From Paralithodes platypus (Eukaryota > Arthropoda > Malacostraca > Decapoda > Lithodidae), in NCBI GenBank assembly GCA_032716605.1, contig CM064551.1:46716697-46780696 (forward strand): a stretch of 64,000 bases of DNA. Reading direction: 5' to 3'. The notes under the pieces were generated by a model. The model was given only the letters and a program-made list of their open reading frames with translations. It made no database searches and was not told the DNA's origin. Below, one piece after another: positions 44,010 through 54,695 of this stretch. Both the position numbers and the translations under genes were made by a program. The first letter of the stretch is position 1. Every line of letters starts with the position of its first letter.

Positions 44010-46667
44010 TTAGTTTTTTGATGGTGGTGGAGGAGGTGGTGGTGGCCTGCTGGCCGGCGTTGGCAGAAGACGGGCCCTGACCTGGTTTGTTATAGCCTCG
44101 TCCTTTCTGACCTGTAAACTTACCCTGTCTATACCTGTACTGACCTTGGGGGGAAGAGGACTTAGGTAGGTGAAAGGGCTTAGATCCCCCCGGCTGCGCT
44201 TTTGCGACTGGCTTGGGTTTGGGAAAGTTAAAAGCTGGTTTCTTAGAAGGGGTGGGACTCTGTTTAAAGGCCTGAGCCATATTAAACACAGTTCTCCACA
44301 CATCTGGGGACATTAAAGAGGGAGTAAGCACTGGTGACATGACCACCTGATTCGCAATTCGATCAGGAAGTTTCCTAACCAGGGACATTCTGAGATCTTG
44401 TCTCGCTCGTACCGCCTCAAGCAAGGCTGTGCGGATATCACCCAACGACTGAATCGACATCTGAAGGAGCAATCGCCGAGATAGTTCAACCGATCTTCTG
44501 GCATCCGCGTCCGCGATTGCCTGAGTGGATCGTAGCATCGATTTCGCCACCTGGTGCGTCACAATGTATTGGGAGAAAAGTCTATACGCTTTCCCCCGTA
44601 GCCTAAATTCCCGGTCTAGGTGAGTTTGGAAAGGTGTAGTGAAAGGGTCCTTGAGTTCACATAGATTGATTTTGGGGGCAGCTAAGAAAGCAAACAAAGC
44701 AGATGGGACACCGCCAGCAGCACACACTGGCATAGAGAACCAAGAATGACTGTCCTGAGGAATTTGGTGGGAGGATTTTGAGGTGAAGGTGGTAGCAAAG
44801 TTCTGAGCCTCCGTCTCCCATTCCACCCAAGGTCCCGGGCCCAACTGCCCCACCTTCAATGCTGGATTAGCGGCTGTGTCTGTGACAGTTTGCAAATCTA
44901 ATTCTGGCGTGAGAGCTGACAGAGTTTTTATATCATTAAAACCATCATTCTTGGACCAGTCAGAAAACAGTTTTGAAGCTGAGGCAGGGGGCAGGGCAGG
45001 TGTAGCAGTATAAACAAAATAGTCCTGGTGATAATAGTTAGGAATGGCCTTAACATTAACATCTAGTACATTACCCAATATATCCAAGGCTCGTAACTTT
45101 TTAGATTTATTGCCTTGGATTACCCACTCTCGTGGCACTGGAAGTTCCCCTGACAAGGTGGGCTGTGCGACCTCTGGTTTAGTGGGGATCAATTGTATCC
45201 ATGACTCGTCGGGACCGTATAATAGGGGCATCGCTACCTTTCTTAACGGCGCTTTATCTAAAGGGGGCGGATTCACATCCGTTACCACCCTAACACTAGA
45301 AGTAGTCAGTGCCGCCGAAGCAGGCCTAGCGACCACAGATGGTGATATAGAGGGAGGGTGAGGAATCTTAGTTAAGGCAATGGAAGCAAACAGAGGCCGA
45401 ACATTGGAACTTGTCATGGAAGCTCCCAGGTCTACTGTAGGAGTCTGCGGCTGTTGGCCATTTTTTTTTGTTAGAGCATTAACCAATAACCCATCTATTT
45501 CTTCTGCCGTGACAAATTTAGTTGATGACGAACTCAAGAGGTGAATCATTCCGATCCTGTGCGTCGTCTAAAACTGAACCCGACTCCTGCACCTCCATGT
45601 CCGAGATTACAGACACCTCGTCTTTGTCATCTGGCTCCCCGTGAGAGGATTCCGCCGAAGCCGGAACCCCGTCGTGTTGCCAAGTCAAGTCTGGAATGGA
45701 TGATGGGATCGCCGCGTCCCTGTGGACATCAGCCACTGAATGTGTATCTTGAGCCAGACGTGGGCTTTCAGTCCCTGGTTGAGAATATCGCCATACCCCC
45801 AGGCCTTGGCCTGCACTCCCTTGGGAGTCCGATACTCCCTCAACCATGGAGCCCCCACTTGACCCTGCTAAAAGACGATCACTGTCCACCGAACTCTCCA
45901 ATTCTAAGGTTAGAAACTAATAGGTAAAATGTCTTTTGTTGCTGACACCACACTAGCCCCATGAGAGTGAATACTAGATTTGCCGGGAGTAGAGGCATGA
46001 AGAGAGGCACTAGACTCCGGTGAATGCCGGGAGGCCTTTCGTTCATGCGAGTCTTTCCTAGAAGACTTGTGGCTACGGTGCGACCTAGAACTGCCTTTGG
46101 ACTTTGTAGATTTCTCACTATAGCTACTTGTGGACCCCTCTGTCTTGCTCTTCTTACTCGCCGGCGAAGAAGAGAGACCAGGCGGCTGCTGTCTAAGAGG
46201 TGACCTGGACCTGGACTGCGCCCGTGACGAGGAGGCTGCCACCGGGGGCGTAGGTTCTCGCGGTCTCTTAGATGTGCCGGAGGCTGGAGCAAGTGTAATA
46301 CCCTGTCCAGTCTCTGCTGACTTTCGTACAGTTACTCTAGAGGGACGTTTACTAGGGGGGGGTGCTCAATTAGTAACTTATCCCAAAGAGTTACGTTATC
46401 GCATTGAAGTGACTTATGAGCCACTGTAGTAGTATAAGAGGTCATCTGCTGCCTAACCTCCCGTAAAGCGACCGCTGCGGTCTTATCATTGTCTTGCAAA
46501 ACTTTATGGCTTAATTGAGAGCAAAAGGTACAGTTCCGCATCACCCAGAGACCCCGTGAGCGGTCGAGACATTGAACACATTTAATGCAAAGGGTGTGTG
46601 CAAATATAGGGATACCTGAACAGGAGGGCATAATGCACAAAGCAAAAACAGGGGCAAAGGTAGCCAT
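44010..46667 (-). pseudogene. DIRS gag-like ORF1 (E2)
   Basis: Same layout as E1: the Cys/His module CSGIPIFAHTLCIKCVQCLD (start at 46667), RS-rich tract (SSSRAQSRSRSPLRQQ, about 46240), acidic Ser region, conserved C-terminal domain (MPLLYGPDESWIQLIPTKPE, GPGPWVEWE, LDREFRLRGKAYRLFSQYIV, LGDIRTALLEAVRARQDLRM) and a basic Gly/Gln tail. Frames break near 46332, 45905 and 45535. An indel near 44060, just upstream of the Pro repeat, puts the long downstream frame (from 45549) in the RT frame, so gag and RT read through without a stop as one 916-codon frame. The original gag stop TAA is at 44010-44012. Confidence 0.8.
44013..44019 (-). promoter_or_regulatory. Putative -1 ribosomal frameshift site (A_AAA_AAC) in E2
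   Basis: In the ancestral gag frame the codons are TCA AAA AAC TAA. The heptamer, the stop right after it and the RT continuation in the -1 frame (CTA AAG TCT ...) match E1, although the upstream Pro/Ser codons differ. Confidence 0.6.
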
Positions 46668-46725
46668 GACAGAGACTGGTGGGAAACTTACTCCAGGTTC
46701 TCTATAGACCCGCCGGGACCCAGCT

Positions 46726-48397
46726 CTGGAAAAAAGAAAATTTCCAGGAATTAATGCTCATAAGGTTACCCCAACATGTTCGCACACAAGTGTTAAATAA
46801 CCCGCCGGGTAACGAGACGCAATACACAATGACTACAGCTCGCTACGCGGTGGGGTTCCTTAGTAAAGATTTCAGAATATCTTAACCTGTCCAAAAGATT
46901 TATGAATACCCTCTGACATGACATAAAGACCAGCATGGCGTTTATAACTGATTTAGTCTTCCCGGTGGTATTTGTTTCAATATATTTTTGGAAAAAAAAA
47001 CCCTAAAAAGACGCCGGCCCCCGTATTATCTCGCAGATCAAAAACTGGGAAGCCTGACAAAATACGAGATCTGACTTATCCCGAAGTGGTTTTGATCGCC
47101 GTATGTTGAAGGCGGCGATACAAAACGTATCCCTCAATTGTCTGGTCAACTATACTGAATTGCAAATTCGTTATTCTACCCTTCCAGAGAGCACCCGCCG
47201 GGTGTAAAATAAAGTTACAAAAAGTTAACCCCAATTGTGCCTTAAATCGCCATATGTTGAAGGTGGCGATACAAAATGCATCCCTCCATTGACTGGTCAA
47301 CTAAACTGAATTTTTTGCAAATTCGTTAATCCCACCCTTCCAAGGTGCACCCGCCGGGTGTGAATAAAAGTTTATAACGTTAACCCCAATAGTTCCTATC
47401 CCCACTTCTTTGTAAAAGATCGCCGGGGAGGAAAACCAAACAACAACAGCTTAGTTTTTTACTGACTTTGCAAAACCGGGAAAAAACTACACACAACACG
47501 TGTCCGCATGAACACTGTTAGATGGGTACAGCCATCCCGCCGGGAATCATAGGGAGCCTGACACAGGCCCCACCAGAGACGCAGTCCTGGAGAACCTCAA
47601 CACTCACTCGCCGGGGAACACAAGCCTGTTTTTAAAACCACGCGTGGCTAAAAACTCGGCCACCAGCCGGGTTTTGCATGGTGTAACCGAGAAAAACCCG
47701 CCGGAAAAGCAACCCACCCCGTCCAGATACCATCTGAACGCATCACAAGACCGAGGAGATAGCCAAGCACGACTAACCCCGGGCCCACACAATAGTCCGT
47801 GGAATTAGCCAATACACAACTAACCCAGGACACATAAATAGTCCGTGGAATTAGCCAATACACAACTAAACCAGGACACACATGACACAGTAGTACATAT
47901 TTATAACATAAATCAATAACACTTGTACATGTGGCAAAGCTACGAGAGGCTGGCTAGGCCTAGGCAGACGGACATAAAAGTAAACACGTCGTAATAAAAA
48001 CAAAAGCACTGAATTATATCACAACAGGAACCACCGTCAACACACCACTGTAGCAAATACTTCCGACAAAGGGAAGAACTGACTCGGGACCCAGAAAAAA
48101 CTTCACTAAGTGAAGAAAAATACGCTGGGAACGTCAGAAAAAACAAGCTACCTCATCAGAAAGATAAAAGGAAGCAATAATAACGCGTAATGAAAGCCGC
48201 CTGCATCACAAAGCTAGCTAACTGTGAAAAAGTTCACTTGTCCACAACAGGACCACGAGGGTACACCCGAAATAGATGGCCCAAAAACACGACCCAAAAT
48301 ACACTGCACTGCGGGCAACCCGCCCAGGACACTCCTGCTACGTATATCCTAACCTTACTCGATACATCCCGGAGTAAACAAATGCGAAAAAACTTAC
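46726..48397 (-). other. Candidate spliceosomal intron in the E2 leader
   Basis: Donor GTAAGT (48397-48392, minus) and acceptor ttttcttttttccag with AG at 46727-46726, about 60 bp upstream of the gag start. Same positions as in E1. Palindromes with the CCGCCGG core are frequent: TCCC-GCC-GGGA at 47535, CACCC-GCC-GGGTG at 47192 and 47348, ACCC-GCC-GGGT at 46800. Confidence 0.55.
47088..47390 (-). repeat. Tandem duplication in the E2 leader
   Basis: Two copies of about 145 bp (around 47088-47233 and 47246-47390), each with gatcgccgtatgttgaaggc-type sequence, a tggtcaact block and the 13-bp inverted repeat CACCC-GCC-GGGTG. E1 has the equivalent region once. Confidence 0.8.
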
Positions 48398-48524
48398 TAG
48401 GGACGCAACAAATGCGGAACTAGCGGAGCGTGGGGAGGCACGTCCGGGTCGGTTGAGCGCAGAGCAGAGTAAGGAAGAATGACGCCTGAGTCAGCGTCTG
48501 GTCAAAGATCCACACAAGTACATT

Positions 48525-49005
48525 AAAATGTAAAACTTGCAAACTAAACAAACCAAAATTGGGACAAGGACAATATAAAGTCAAATTAAATTATCAAAAT
48601 CGCTATGTGGAAACAACGCTTACTAAAATGAAAATTATTAAATAAAAGAACACAATCCACCACATAGGGTGTACATCACTACATGAGCAAGTTAATCTGT
48701 TTCCCAAGCAAACCAATCGCACATATAACAACGCACTATCGTCACGTTAAAGGAAGTAGTCAAGTTTGGGAAGTCCGGGACGTTCTGGCAAATTTTACTA
48801 AACTCTGCATGAATAAAGAAACTACATGTTAAATGTCAAAATATTATTTAAAATCAAATTTGCAACATGACAAGACATTATAGTAAGAAATACAAATATT
48901 GATAAGATATCTATACTATTACAAAATAATATATAAAATACAGTACAGCACTCACTAACGATAGTGCTATCGGGTAGGTACCTGTAAGCATAGCATGCCA
49001 TTCCA
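48525..49005. mobile_element. Unclassified insertion in the E2 leader
   Basis: E1 and the fragment at 39988 show a continuous leader (cacaagtacatccatgatat, minus sense), but E2 has about 480 bp of A/T-rich DNA between gtacat and ccacgatatt. No terminal repeats, tail or coding frame were recognised. Confidence 0.5.
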
Positions 49006-49009
49006 CGAT

Positions 49010-49256
49010 ATTATGGAAAGCTTATTGAATAGTTATTCTTATTTTGTTTTTGTTTTTATTTTTTACGAAGTTTTTTCGTAGTGAGAACCCAATTCATAAT
49101 GACTGAACCATGAGTGAGGTTGCGTGCGCTCATGATGAAGGCTCCTCAAATTTTTAATGCTCTGCGCGGTAGATTCAAACTACGGCGGATGAGTGTTTGA
49201 AGAGGGTGCCTTATGTAATAGGCATAATCGTCAATGATGGAGGGGCCACTAATAAA
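49010..49256 (-). repeat. DIRS left terminal repeat (E2)
   Basis: Mirror of 33951-34200: actacgaaaaaacttcg (minus), the tctaccgcgcagagc block, cattgacgattatgcct, and an outer end at atttattagtggcccctcc. Confidence 0.85.
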
Positions 49257-49515
49257 TAACATACACTTTTAAGTGTGTTCAATAGTTTTGCATTATCAAT
49301 AGGGTGTAGCACAAGGCTTATCAACATATCACAGTAACGGGGTCGGGGTTGAGACCGGGACGGGGAGGGGAGGGAGTAGGCCTACAGTGGATATACAGGG
49401 GATATCCTTCCTTTTTTTTTTTTTTTTTTTCCCATGTGAAATTTATCCTATCAATGACAAATACGACCTTTATTATGTTTTCAGGGACAGTACAGCACAA
49501 CGTGTCCCTCAATCA

Positions 49516-49560
<45 letters not shown>
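49257..49560. other. Spacer with poly-T and poly-A runs
   Basis: Noncoding. A T run of about 22 (49410-49431) and an A run of more than 40 (about 49518-49560) suggest debris of a poly(A)-tailed insertion in unclear orientation. Confidence 0.5.
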
Positions 49561-49561
<1 letters not shown>

Positions 49562-49646
49562 GAAGGCAATTTTCCAGCTACGGACTTTTTCCAGCAACGG
49601 ACTCGGTTTCCCCCCTATTAGTCCGTTAAATCGAGTGTCGACTGTA
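49561..49646. mobile_element. pogo/Tigger-type end fragment
   Basis: Contains repeated cagc-acggact motifs and ends gtccgttaaatcgagtgtcg, then actgta. Reversed, this is a CAGTCGACACTCGATTTAAC-type terminus next to TA. It directly abuts a DIRS repeat. Confidence 0.55.
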
Positions 49647-49898
49647 TTTGTTATTTTTTACGAAGTTTTTTCGTAGTGAGTACCCAATTTCATAATGACG
49701 AACCATGAGTGAGGTTGCGTGCGCTCATGATGAAGGCTCCTCAATTTGTTATGCTCTGCGCGGTAGATTCAAACTACGGTAAATGAGTGTTTGAAGAGGG
49801 TGCCTTATGTAATAGGCATAATCGTCAATGATTACGGGGCCACTACTAAATATTAGGTTTTCTTTATCTCCTTACAGGAGTCAAACCTATAATTTGGA
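49647..49898 (-). repeat. DIRS terminal repeat and partial palindrome
   Basis: A second copy of the E2-type terminal repeat followed (to the right) by half of the terminal palindrome (gtcaatgattacggggccac ... gtcaaacctataattt). It is joined at 49899 to the recombinase gene of E3, a different family, so this is a chimeric junction. Confidence 0.75.
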
Positions 49899-50222
49899 TA
49901 AAAATGTGTGGTGATATGACCAGACTTTTGTTTGCTTAATGTCTTGGATAGAGTAATTGTTAAGAAATCTGACTGTCGTGGTCCAATTTCTCACATCTTC
50001 GCTACTGCTGACGGTTCGGCTGTTTTGATAACGTCTACTAGAATTGAAGCAAGGTGTCGTTTAGATAACCTTGATTTGTCATGTGAAGAGATCCACAAAT
50101 GAGAAGGGTGTAAGGGTGTAGTTAGTTGTACATACTTATACAAAGCCACCACAGGGCATAGCGCATGATGTTTATTATTTTGTTTTAGGGCCATTATAAC
50201 AAAAGGTGAGAACATAGGTCCT
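49899..50222 (-). pseudogene. Tyrosine recombinase C-terminal part (E3)
   Basis: Continues the recombinase beyond LINE D: FSPFVIMALKQNNKHHALCP, SSHDKSRLSKRHLASILVDV, then, after a frameshift near 50000, SEDVRNWTTTVRFLNNYSIQ and VWSYHHTF. The E2 box HDLR is EDVR here, so the catalytic His is replaced. The sequence is cut before the catalytic Tyr at the junction with an E2-type DIRS end (49898). Inactive on three counts. Confidence 0.75.
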
Positions 50223-50486
50223 GATGTGGCGGCGTCTACGCCGTGGGGCCACCTCCCGAGGCTGCCAACCGCGGATGGCTGCCGACCCTCCACGGCCGAA
50301 GACAAAATCAACGACCAGTGGAGGAAAACCGGATGCCGGCCGCGGGGAGCAGTTTCGGGAGCCAAACCGTCACAACCATCCCCTGCCCCCTCCCTGGGGG
50401 CACGGGTCCTTGGAGCGGCTTCGGTCGCGCCGGGAATTTCCACACCTCTCACACTACACACACACATCACACAGTTTTTCCTACAC

Positions 50487-50517
50487 CGAGAAATGACTCT
50501 CCGGCTGTCATTTCTCG
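50487..50517 (+). repeat. Perfect 11-bp stem hairpin upstream of the 2A motif
   Basis: CGAGAAATGAC and GTCATTTCTCG enclose a 9-nt loop (TCTCCGGCT), 16 nt upstream of the GDIESNPGP codons. Confidence 0.8.
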
Positions 50518-50533
50518 AAGATTTCTTCTAGCC

Positions 50534-50560
50534 GGAGACATTGAGAGCAACCCAGGACCC
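50534..50560 (+). other. 2A-like ribosome-skipping motif (GDIESNPGP)
   Basis: In frame with the downstream PHD-like finger, preceded by RRFLLA, giving the canonical D-x-E-x-NPGP motif with Leu residues upstream. 2A peptides cause the ribosome to skip the Gly-Pro bond. They have been described in some trypanosome and invertebrate non-LTR retrotransposons. Function here is inferred from the exact motif. Confidence 0.8.
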
Positions 50561-52165
50561 ACGTACACATACATATGTCCAACTTGCTCAAAACCCATCA
50601 CTTCGAGTTGCCATACTAAGGGTTCAGTTCTCTGCAATTCATGCGGGAACTGGACCCACTTCACCTGCACAACACTTGCCTCCAAGAAACACTACACAAA
50701 CACCTGGACCTGTTCCTCATGCCCTCCCTCTCCCAGTCAAATCCCTCACCTAAAACCCGTCCACCTCTCCACCCCAACCCACCTAACCTTCCCATATCAT
50801 CCACTCCCCCCCCTAAAACCCGTCCACCTCTCCTCCCTAACCCCCCTACCCTTCCCATACCATCCACATCCTCAACTCAACACACCACACCCCATCCTAA
50901 TCCATTCCAACCCCCATCTCCTGCCCCCCCATCCCCCCCCCCCCCCCCCCCCTCCCCACCCCCCCCCCCCCTCGCCCCCACCTCCACCCTATCCTCGTGC
51001 AGCAGCACCCAACATACATCGTGCACATAACATTAACATTCTTCAACTGAACATAGATGGCATCAACACAAAGAAACACGAACTCTCACACTTCATCAAA
51101 CAACACAACATACACATTGCCATCTTACAAGAAACAAAACTCCGCACAACACAAAAACACCCACATTTCATAATTTCACCACCATCAGACAAGACCGGGC
51201 TGTCGGCGGGGGCGGTGGACTCATCACCCTGGTACACAAAGAAATATCATACATAGTAACCAGTGTACAAACCAAATCCCTCCTCCCCCCAAATGATAAC
51301 ACAACAGAAATACAGTCAATTAAAATACGCACTGGCAACAACTCCAACATAACCATCATAAACACATACATCCCTCCCCAAACATCCCCTACAGTACCAA
51401 ATGAATACAGACCACACTTACAACACATCACAAACACCCCACACACCATCCTGGGTGGTGACTTCAACGCCAAGACGTCGGTCTGGTTTGTCGACAACCC
51501 CGACACAGACAGAGGGCTGGTACTACAAAACCAAACCGATAACCTCATCATCCTTAACGACATCCATCAACATACCCATATTCCTCACCAAGCCCTCTAT
51601 AACCCATCATCTCCAGACATCACCATTTGCTCCCCAGAACTCGCCCCCACAACATCCTGGAGGGTGGTCAGAACCTTAGGCTCGGACCACCTCCCGATCA
51701 TTATCACCACCAAAACCAGACTCACCCCAGCTAGCCACAAACACACATACACCAATTATAAAAGAGCTAACTGGGAAGCATTCACAAATGAGACAGAACA
51801 ACACTTCACAACTCTAAACAGTACACCCATCACTAACATCAACAATGCTGTACACATACTCAACAAAACTATCCAAAACGCTGACAAGAAACACATTCCA
51901 AGAGGTAACAGAAAAAGACACAACCCCAACTTCACACCAGAAATTCAAAACCTCATCAGACAACGCGACATACTGAAACACTCCCCAGCACCCCACACAC
52001 AAGACATCACACAACAAATTCAAGCACTCAACACCCAAACTAACAACAAAATACAGGAACAACAAAAACTAAATTGGAATAACTTCCTACAAACACTTGA
52101 TCACAAAACAAACCCCAAAAAACTCTACAAAACACTAAACAGCATCACACTTTCCAACAGCAACA
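50534..52165 (+). pseudogene. LINE D N-terminal region: PHD-like finger and endonuclease (copy 2)
   Basis: After the 2A motif comes a PHD-like zinc finger (YICPTCSKPITSSC, VLCNSCGNWTHFTC, WTCSSC; C4-H-C3 spacing) and a long Pro/His-rich linker including a C-rich tract near 50935. An APE-type endonuclease follows (NILQLNIDGINTKKHELSHF, IAILQETKLR; later ILGGDFNAKTSVW and GSDHLPIIITT), then a Gln/Asn/Lys-rich linker. Frameshifts lie near 51180, 51460 and 51670. The frame is open upstream of the motif to about 50243, so the peptide before 2A could be up to about 100 residues. Similar PHD-bearing LINEs exist in the CR1/L2-like groups. The coding path ends at a SINE-like insertion (52166). Confidence 0.75.
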
Positions 52166-52706
52166 CTGGGCGGATGCCGAACCCCGAAAGGAGTTGAAAT
52201 AGGGGAGCTATCCCCCCGCCAAAGGCGGCTTTCTAGGGTCTTTCCTAGCTGATGCTGAGAGGATTGGGTTCTAGTCATGTGGTGATGGGCTGGTCTATCA
52301 GAGTGAGAGCTGAGCGATCTCTGCCATACCCATAGCTTACTCTGACTGTTTCTTTTACTTATATATTTTCTAGATCTCAAGTGACGGCGTCTTTTCCGTG
52401 GATTGACCTCCCTACTGCCAATCTAGAGGTTGGCAGATTGGGAGCCAAAGCGTCACATTTTTCCTTTGCCCCTCAACTTTCCCTTCATAATTGCTGAGGG
52501 GCACAGGGCCTTGGGTGGGGCTTGGGTTTCCCGGGCGTTTCCGCACCCTCCTCAGCTCCTGCCTTGGAGTGGCTTCGGTCACCCTGGCTTCATTAGTGGT
52601 AAGCAAGGAGGGTTTTGTGGGGCCGCTCGTTTATGGCCTTGGCGTTGCTCAGGACCTTGGGGCTGTTCGGCCAGACAGCTTGGGGAACAGCAACAACAGC
52701 AGCAAC
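52166..52706 (+). mobile_element. Non-autonomous element with LINE D ends (copy 1)
   Basis: About 540 bp inserted in LINE D. The last part (ggggctgttcggccagacag, then cttggggaacagcaacaac) matches the LINE D 3' end. An internal part (gacggcgtcttttccgtgg; gggagccaaagcgtcac; cttggagtggcttcggtc) resembles the LINE D 5' region (50230-50430). The first 210 bp are unique. No Pol III boxes were convincing. Confidence 0.75.
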
Positions 52707-52850
52707 ACAACAACAGACTCTACTCCTTCATGTAAACAACAAGCAAACACTCTCATCAATCACTTCTCACATGTCAGCCACCTAAAACCTCACAAAGACG
52801 ACCGACGTGTCATCCGACGTAAGAGACAATTCCCCACAGACCCTGACTAG

Positions 52851-54673
52851 ACACCCTTCACCAATCACCAGACAAAGCATATCATCAACAATCTCAAGCA
52901 CTCACCCGCCTGTGGCCTAGACAACATAAGAAACATACACCTCAGACACCTGGGACCACAAGGCATACAAGCACTCACTAACATATCAAACTACAGCTAT
53001 TCACACAACACAATACCAGACATTTGGAAGCATGGTATCATCATCACATTCCCCAAACCCAACAAAGACCCCACGCTACCCTCCTCGCACTGACCCATCA
53101 CACTCCTTTGCTCCCCCTCCAAAGTCATGGAACGCCTAGTATTACAACTAATTACACCTGACCTACCCCTAGCTCCAACACAACATGGCTTTAGGCCACT
53201 GCACTCCACAAACACTCTTCTCACAGACCTTACACAAAGAGCTTTCGACGGGATCAACTCAGCTAGACCACCACACAGATCACTATTAGCCACACTCGAC
53301 ATTAGTAAAGCCTTCGATGCCATCCCCCGCCACAACCTAACAAACAAAATCTACAACACAAACATGCACAACAACACAAAAAGGTGGCTGGCCAACTTCC
53401 TAGCAGGCAGATGTGCACACGTATCTTTTGCCGGTCAGTCATCTAAAATCAGAAACTTTCCAAACGGAGTCCAACAATGACCCGTCCTATCGCCCGCACT
53501 CTTCAATCTGTACATGCACGATATAACTACACCCAATACGCCCCAAATAAACTTAGCCTCCTATGCAGATGACATAACACTCACATGCACACACCATGAC
53601 CCAAAAAGAGCAACAGGTCTCCTTCAACCCTATCTCAACACACTACATGGCTGGTGCACTACAAACAGACTTAATCTAGCCCCAGCCAAATCCACCGCAA
53701 CCCTGCTCACAAGTTGGACAGGAGAACACGAATACATCCCTCAACTCACCATAAACAACACACCCCTAACACATACACACACCCAAAATCCTAGGAGTAA
53801 CATATGATACTCATATGACATTCAAACAGCACACCACAAACATTAAAACGAAACTGACACCCAGAGTTAACGCCCTCAGGTCACTTGCTCACACAAAATT
53901 TGGACACAACAAAGAAACTACCACCACAGTATATAAACAATACATAAGATCAGTGATGGAATACGCAAGCCCAGCCTGGGGTTCTAACCTAGCTGAAACA
54001 CATCATAAGACCTTACAGACTATTCAAAACAAAGCCCTGAAGATCATTACAGGCTGCACAGCTACTGCACCCACAGATCACCTACATCAAGAAACCAAAA
54101 TCCTCAAAGTCAAAGACCATCTGGACATGAGAGGCACTCAATTCCTGGCAGCAGCCTCCACGAACCAAGACCACCCACTAAACTACATGGCAACACACCC
54201 ACAGACACCAAGAAATATCAAAACAACACCCAGCACACGGTATCACACAATTATTGTCCTCTCTCCCTCCCTGCCCACCCCGAACCAACTTCCAGAAGCA
54301 CATCCATACTCATATCTCTCGCCAATCCATCCACTCACTCACAGACAACACGCAGCTGCATGCACGACCTCCCGAAATCCATCCTTCCGAATCCTCCCTC
54401 CCTCGCGAGGACAGAGTCCACCTGGCCAGGCTGAGATGCGGACACCATCCAGCTCTCCTGAGCTATCAGAAGAGACTGGATGACTCCGTTGTCGACGCCT
54501 GCCCGGGATGTAACACAGCACCCCATACCATTAAACACATCATAGAAGACTGCATTTCACACAACCACTTACGCCAACAACACAATCTACACTCAATGAG
54601 AGCTCTGTGGGAAAGCCCGATCGTGGCCATGGCCTTTCTCAGGGACTCGGGACTGTTCGGCCAGGCAGCTTAG
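52851..54673 (+). pseudogene. LINE D reverse transcriptase (copy 2)
   Basis: Same protein as 12400-14226. It begins after the shared in-frame TAG (52848-52850). Further damage: a TGA near 53092, a TGA after FPNGVQQ at 53478-53480, and frameshifts near 53795 and 54250. The motifs ATLDISKAFDAIPRHNL, SYADDITLT and the C-terminal zinc knuckle remain recognisable. The conserved FPQGSVLSP has become FPNGVQQ followed by a stop, so RT activity is lost. Confidence 0.85.
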
Positions 54674-54695
54674 GGAACAACAACAACAACAACAA

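Larger units (their letters stand above)
40131..49256 (-). mobile_element. DIRS element E2 (nearly full length, damaged)
   Basis: Minus-strand element of about 9.1 kb including insertions. Order in sense: terminal repeat (49256-49010), an unrelated 480-bp insert (48525-49005), leader with candidate intron, gag (46667-44010), RT/RNase H (44009-41797) interrupted by a LINE B fragment (42634-42930), tyrosine recombinase (42052-40843), 3' noncoding region and terminal palindrome (40269-40163). DIRS elements integrate without target-site duplication, and none was seen. Confidence 0.85.
50223..54695 (+). mobile_element. LINE D, copy 2 (longest copy)
   Basis: Inserted in the E3 recombinase gene. 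It starts with a GC-rich 5' region (50223-50480) and ends in (CAA)n at 54695. The flanks read gaacata (left) and acatatgatc (right), giving a target duplication of about 4-6 bp (around acata) that merges with the tail. It contains a SINE-like insert at 52166-52706. The sense strand is A/C-rich. Confidence 0.85.

Noticed and set aside
44013..44050. Gag-RT fusion in E2 as the natural arrangement
   Set aside because: The fusion arises from an indel just upstream of the Pro repeat; the original frame with its stop is still present and matches E1.
50487..50517. Hairpin read as a transcription terminator
   Set aside because: This is a eukaryotic retrotransposon leader; there is no U run and the motif lies inside the coding frame.
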